From positions 1 through 64,000 of the forward strand of contig MU626322.1 in the NCBI GenBank assembly GCA_025603075.1: a stretch of 64,000 nt of DNA, written 5' to 3'. A model generated the notes under the pieces. The model worked only from the letters and a program-made list of their open reading frames with translations, was not told the origin of the DNA and did not search any database. This DNA comes from Neoconidiobolus thromboides FSU 785 (lineage: Eukaryota; Entomophthoromycota; Entomophthoromycetes; Entomophthorales; Neoconidiobolaceae). The position numbers were made by a program, and so were the translations under genes. Below, in pieces: positions 60,555-64,000 of the stretch. Each line of letters starts with the position of its first letter. The first letter of the stretch is position 1.

Positions 60555-61468
60555 TAGATAACCCATTAATATTGTTATCTTTTTGTCCACTCTTAATCAG
60601 TTGTTGTATTAATTTATATTATAATTTAACATATGTATTTTATTATATTATATTATTACTTATATCAAATTATATTTTTATGTATAAATACTAGCGACAA
60701 ATGTTAAAGAGGCAGAATCGTACTTTAGCGATATGACTAGCCTTGGCTTCTAGTTAAGATAAATACTATATTTTTTTCCTTTGGACTAATACCCAATAAT
60801 AAATGTCTATGTTCAAGAGAGGCCCTTCCAATTAAAAATATTACTTTGAAAAGCTCTCTTTCATATATTTATCAGCAAGAACTTTGAAACCTGTTATACT
60901 CATTTGAGATCTATTCATTAAGAGACACACAAGACCTAAATGACTTCTACTTCTTACTGGAAGCAAATACAATCAAAGGAGTGGATTTATTAATTTAATA
61001 TTGCAATTAAATTTCTTGAATTAAAAAAAATCAAATAAGCCATATCGAAATAAAAGCTGGATTTATATGATGCCTATTTATCCATCTTTTTTAGTTGTTT
61101 GATTATTAGTATAGAAGTGGTTTTTAGCCTGCTTTTATCATGAGTATCAAGATGCTTTATTTAATTATGCTAGGTATCAAAATTCTTTTATAAATTCTTT
61201 TGAAACGATATGAGAATATAGTTTTCCTCTCTTCATTTGATTAACTTATGAACTTTTATACACATTCAGCAATTGAAGTATTTAGATGCAAAATACATTA
61301 AAATATAAGCTGGGAGATACTAAGCTACTCTTGCTACTAGATCATATCCTTTGATTTAAAAATCCTCCCTTGTTAATAGTTCGGCAGCTAAGTTTAATTT
61401 ATGGTGGTTGAAGCATATGGCAACTTGATTTCGAAGTATTAAGTTGCATTAAAAATAGTCGAAATAAA

Positions 61469-61570
61469 TTATGGGGGCGGTTTTTGATTTTATCGCTTTT
61501 TTATTTTTAAGCACTATGAATGGAAAGATTGTTAGTAAAATTCTTAAATAAAAAAATACATCCCTATATT
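61469..61570 (-). mobile_element. MITE-like element, copy 17
   Basis: From TTATGGGGGCGGTTTTTG to ATACATCCCTATAT, internal TTTTTAAGCACTATG. Confidence 0.75.
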
Positions 61571-62471
61571 ATAAAATAAAAATCCATAATAATTGAACTT
61601 GATTATTTAATTTGGCTTTTTGTTTATAAATTAATCTGCCATAATAATAGTACTTTATTTTTATAAAAATGATATTTTTCAGGAGTTCAAAGGAGGAATT
61701 GAAGATAGTTAAATGTACTTATTGAAGCTTGAACAATGAAATGAATGTGTTATAACTGGATTTAAAGGAACTTGCAATGAGGCTTTTCAAAGTATGATAA
61801 AGGAATTTTACAGTTATATCATAAGAAGTAGAAATAATAAGAGATATTTTATCTATTATTAATGTAATAAAAACAGGTATAAAATTTTAAATATGAGCTT
61901 TTTGACTTAAAAAAGTAGCTTTATTGAGAACAAAACAGTATACTTGGCTGCATTAGTCTCATAATAAAAGTTTTATGGTCTTGGTGAACATTTGCTAACC
62001 TATCGGAGTTGATACAAATCTCTTGATATTGCTTTACACAAAATATTTGTTTTTTAGTTATAAAAATAGTAATATACAAAGAAATAAATGTAATGGTCAC
62101 AAAGATAATATCTGAGACTGAAATACTATAATGGAAGTTTTTTATAAATTAGAACCAAAAATAATGTAATCCTTCTTGTGTTGTAATCAATCTATTAAAA
62201 TATTTGTAAAAATTGAAAAAACTAATGATAATAGAATCAGCTTTATTTAATGCGATACAAACTAACATAAAAACAAAAATATCTAAACAATTTTTAAAGC
62301 ATTTATACTTATAATAATTGTATAGTACAAGATGTTTTATCAAAAATATGAATTGATGTTATTTTTAAATATATTAGATATATTTTTTAGATTTAACTTT
62401 TGAGAATAAGTCTATTTAACTTGATACTTATTTAAAAAAATACCTATACTATTCAATACATCAAATAGTAT

Positions 62472-64000
62472 TCATGTAATAATGTCTTTAATAGACATCA
62501 ATATCATTTCATCTACTTCAAAACTATTTAAATTCTCTTTGATAGATTTGATTGTATTCTCCGAATCTAACTTTTCACTTTTCAATTTCGAGTCGCAGGC
62601 AGTTTTTAACAACCTCAGTAGTTTCAATACATAACCTTTAGCCTCAATCATAAACTTCTGTCCAAGCCCTTGGCTTAGAAGCCAGTCTTTCTCACTAATA
62701 AAAGCCAAATAAACATAAATTATATACATAAGCGGAGTATAATAAGGTGCATCATAATTTACCCGAAACCCATCGTTGCTAGCAAACTCGCATCTAGAAC
62801 AAGCAAAAGCACCACGATTCCTACCATGAGTTTGTTGAATGTTATTTCGCTTCATTATTAAAAAAAATTCTGCTACCGATTGAGCAGACTTGTATAAAAC
62901 TATAGCTTCATTGATATAAAACTTTTTAGGTCTTGGAAACACTAATAAGGAAGGGTAATAAAGGTATATTAGTATTAAGTTACAGAAAGCATTTAAGTGA
63001 TATTTAAATACATTGGATTTATAACATTGTTGGATTGCTTTCATATCTTTTACTTGTTGGTTTAGCTCGATCTTTTTTGTTATTTCAAATAGGGATGGAT
63101 TGTTTACCAATTGACTGGTTAAATTCGTTAACACAGTATTAAATTTTTCTTTAGGTAATTGTAATTCATGATGGGGTATTTCATAAACTTTGTCCAATCT
63201 TGAATAATTTAGTTTGATGTTTTGAACATGTGCTGTTATCTCAGCAAACGACTCAGCTGCTATTTTTTCACTGTGTACTTTTTCGAATTCATTATTTAAA
63301 AAAACACTGTTTATTTCCAAACCAATTGATGGATAAGAGCTATTCACTTCTAAACCATCTTGAATGTTTTTTGATAAATCGATTTTTACTGGTTTAAAGT
63401 TAACATTAAGCCTTGGCATATTTGGAAATATCGACAAAATAGTATAATAAACCAATGATAACGAATTCCATAACTCTATACCCCTTTTCCTTTTTTCGAA
63501 CTCTACCTCAATCTCCTCCACTCCTTTAACATATTCTGATTTCCTTTTATTTTCCTCAAGCATCTCCCTTACACTCTTATTGTACCCTAATAACTGTGCC
63601 ATCCTTATAGCTGAGCTAAAATACCGTAAGCTTACTACTGGTTCCGCTCTATACCCTGAAATAAAGCACATAAACAATATGCCAATCACATTGTCAAATG
63701 ATGGATTGGCATATGCTTCCACTAAGCACTCCTTTGCTTTTTTGAAATGAATTTTATAAATATGATGTCCTAATGTACTATTTTTCAAACATAAAAAATA
63801 AGCCAACAAAACCAATATAGCATGGGAAGACAGATTAGGTTCAGCGTTAGTCAATAAGGCGCTGAATTCTTTGCGAGTATACCACATTTGATATAAGTCA
63901 ATATATTTTAAATAAATCTTTAAACCAGATTGTAGAAAGGCTCCATAACCTGTGGCCGGTTGCTTTAGTAAGGTGTCTGGATTGACAAGGTAGACGATAT
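62472..64000 (-). CDS. Fungal regulator-like protein without a zinc cluster (paralogue 4, cut by window edge)
   Basis: The open frame runs from the stop at 62472 to the window edge. The first readable text, VNPDTLLKQPATGYGAFLQS, corresponds to about residue 110 of the other paralogues, so the start and both introns lie outside. It carries YFSSAIRMAQLLGYNKSVRE, LWNSLSLVYYTILSIFPNMP, RGAFACSRCEFASNDGF and LAFISEKDWLLSQGLGQKF. About 509 codons are present without interruption. Whether the missing 5' end encodes a zinc cluster cannot be judged from this window. It has the same orientation as paralogue 3, suggesting local duplication. Confidence 0.85.
   Translation of the reverse strand, partial: IVYLVNPDTLLKQPATGYGAFLQSGLKIYLKYIDLYQMWYTRKEFSALLTNAEPNLSSHAILVLLAYFLCLKNSTLGHHIYKIHFKKAKECLVEAYANPSFDNVIGILFMCFISGYRAEPVVSLRYFSSAIRMAQLLGYNKSVREMLEENKRKSEYVKGVEEIEVEFEKRKRGIELWNSLSLVYYTILSIFPNMPRLNVNFKPVKIDLSKNIQDGLEVNSSYPSIGLEINSVFLNNEFEKVHSEKIAAESFAEITAHVQNIKLNYSRLDKVYEIPHHELQLPKEKFNTVLTNLTSQLVNNPSLFEITKKIELNQQVKDMKAIQQCYKSNVFKYHLNAFCNLILIYLYYPSLLVFPRPKKFYINEAIVLYKSAQSVAEFFLIMKRNNIQQTHGRNRGAFACSRCEFASNDGFRVNYDAPYYTPLMYIIYVYLAFISEKDWLLSQGLGQKFMIEAKGYVLKLLRLLKTACDSKLKSEKLDSENTIKSIKENLNSFEVDEMILMSIKDIIT

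Larger units (their letters stand above)
59720..62471. other. AT-rich stretch between two paralogues
   Basis: About 2.75 kb holding two MITE-like copies (59852, 61469) and a small hairpin (60516-60554). No gene is supported. The 64-codon ORF at 62149-62343 (-) has no recognisable domain. Confidence 0.5.

Overview
The window looks like nuclear DNA of a very AT-rich, early-diverging fungus. Genes carry many short introns (34 to about 190 nt, mostly about 50) with GTAAGT-like donors and TACTAAC-like branch points. Gene types include a Zn2Cys6 regulator, several proteins resembling fungal transcription-factor middle regions, an Rsc9-like chromatin subunit and a Tgl/SDP1-type lipase. An entomophthoralean such as Conidiobolus would fit, but that is inference. 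I saw no rRNA, tRNA or CRISPR. For eight multi-exon genes I placed the introns by hand, and every model closes in frame: lipase 751 aa, RNA-binding protein 370 aa, kinesin 1569 aa, Rsc9-like 633 aa, MPC1 141 aa, TFIIIC-like WD protein 699 aa, NIPA-like 582 aa, and three regulator-like paralogues of 602 to 604 aa.

Layout. 0-4 kb: a small secreted Cys-rich protein, then an F-box/LRR-type pseudogene split by a short inverted-repeat element. 4.3-9.2 kb: lipase and three-RRM protein, both minus. 9.5-10.9 kb: transposon nest with an LTR inside an LTR. 12.2-17.3 kb: kinesin-3 motor. 17.8-18.2 kb: small secreted protein. 18.3-27.3 kb: two long AT-rich deserts around one Zn2Cys6 gene. 27.3-31.8 kb: decayed LRR genes, a solo LTR and short elements. 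32.8-34.8 kb: Rsc9-like gene. 35.6-37.5 kb: dense transposon nest (a short element inside an LTR inside a short element). 38.2-44.5 kb: three members of the regulator-like family (one dead). 45.2-54.4 kb: secreted Cys-rich protein, small mitochondrial outer-membrane candidate, MPC1, TFIIIC-like WD protein, a regulator pseudogene and a NIPA-type transporter. 54.4-64 kb: mostly non-coding, with two more regulator-like paralogues, the last cut by the window edge.

Two kinds of region alternate. Housekeeping genes are intact and compact, and MPC1 and the TFIIIC-like gene share a 392-bp divergent promoter. Between them lie accessory tracts with expanded gene families (F-box/LRR; regulator-like proteins without a zinc cluster), their dead copies, 17 copies of a roughly 105-bp MITE-like element, and solo LTRs. 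The most unusual items are the paralogue family that keeps a fungal regulator-like body but has no DNA-binding zinc cluster, the reciprocal MITE/LTR nesting that shows both elements moved in overlapping periods, and a 4-nt exon in MPC1.
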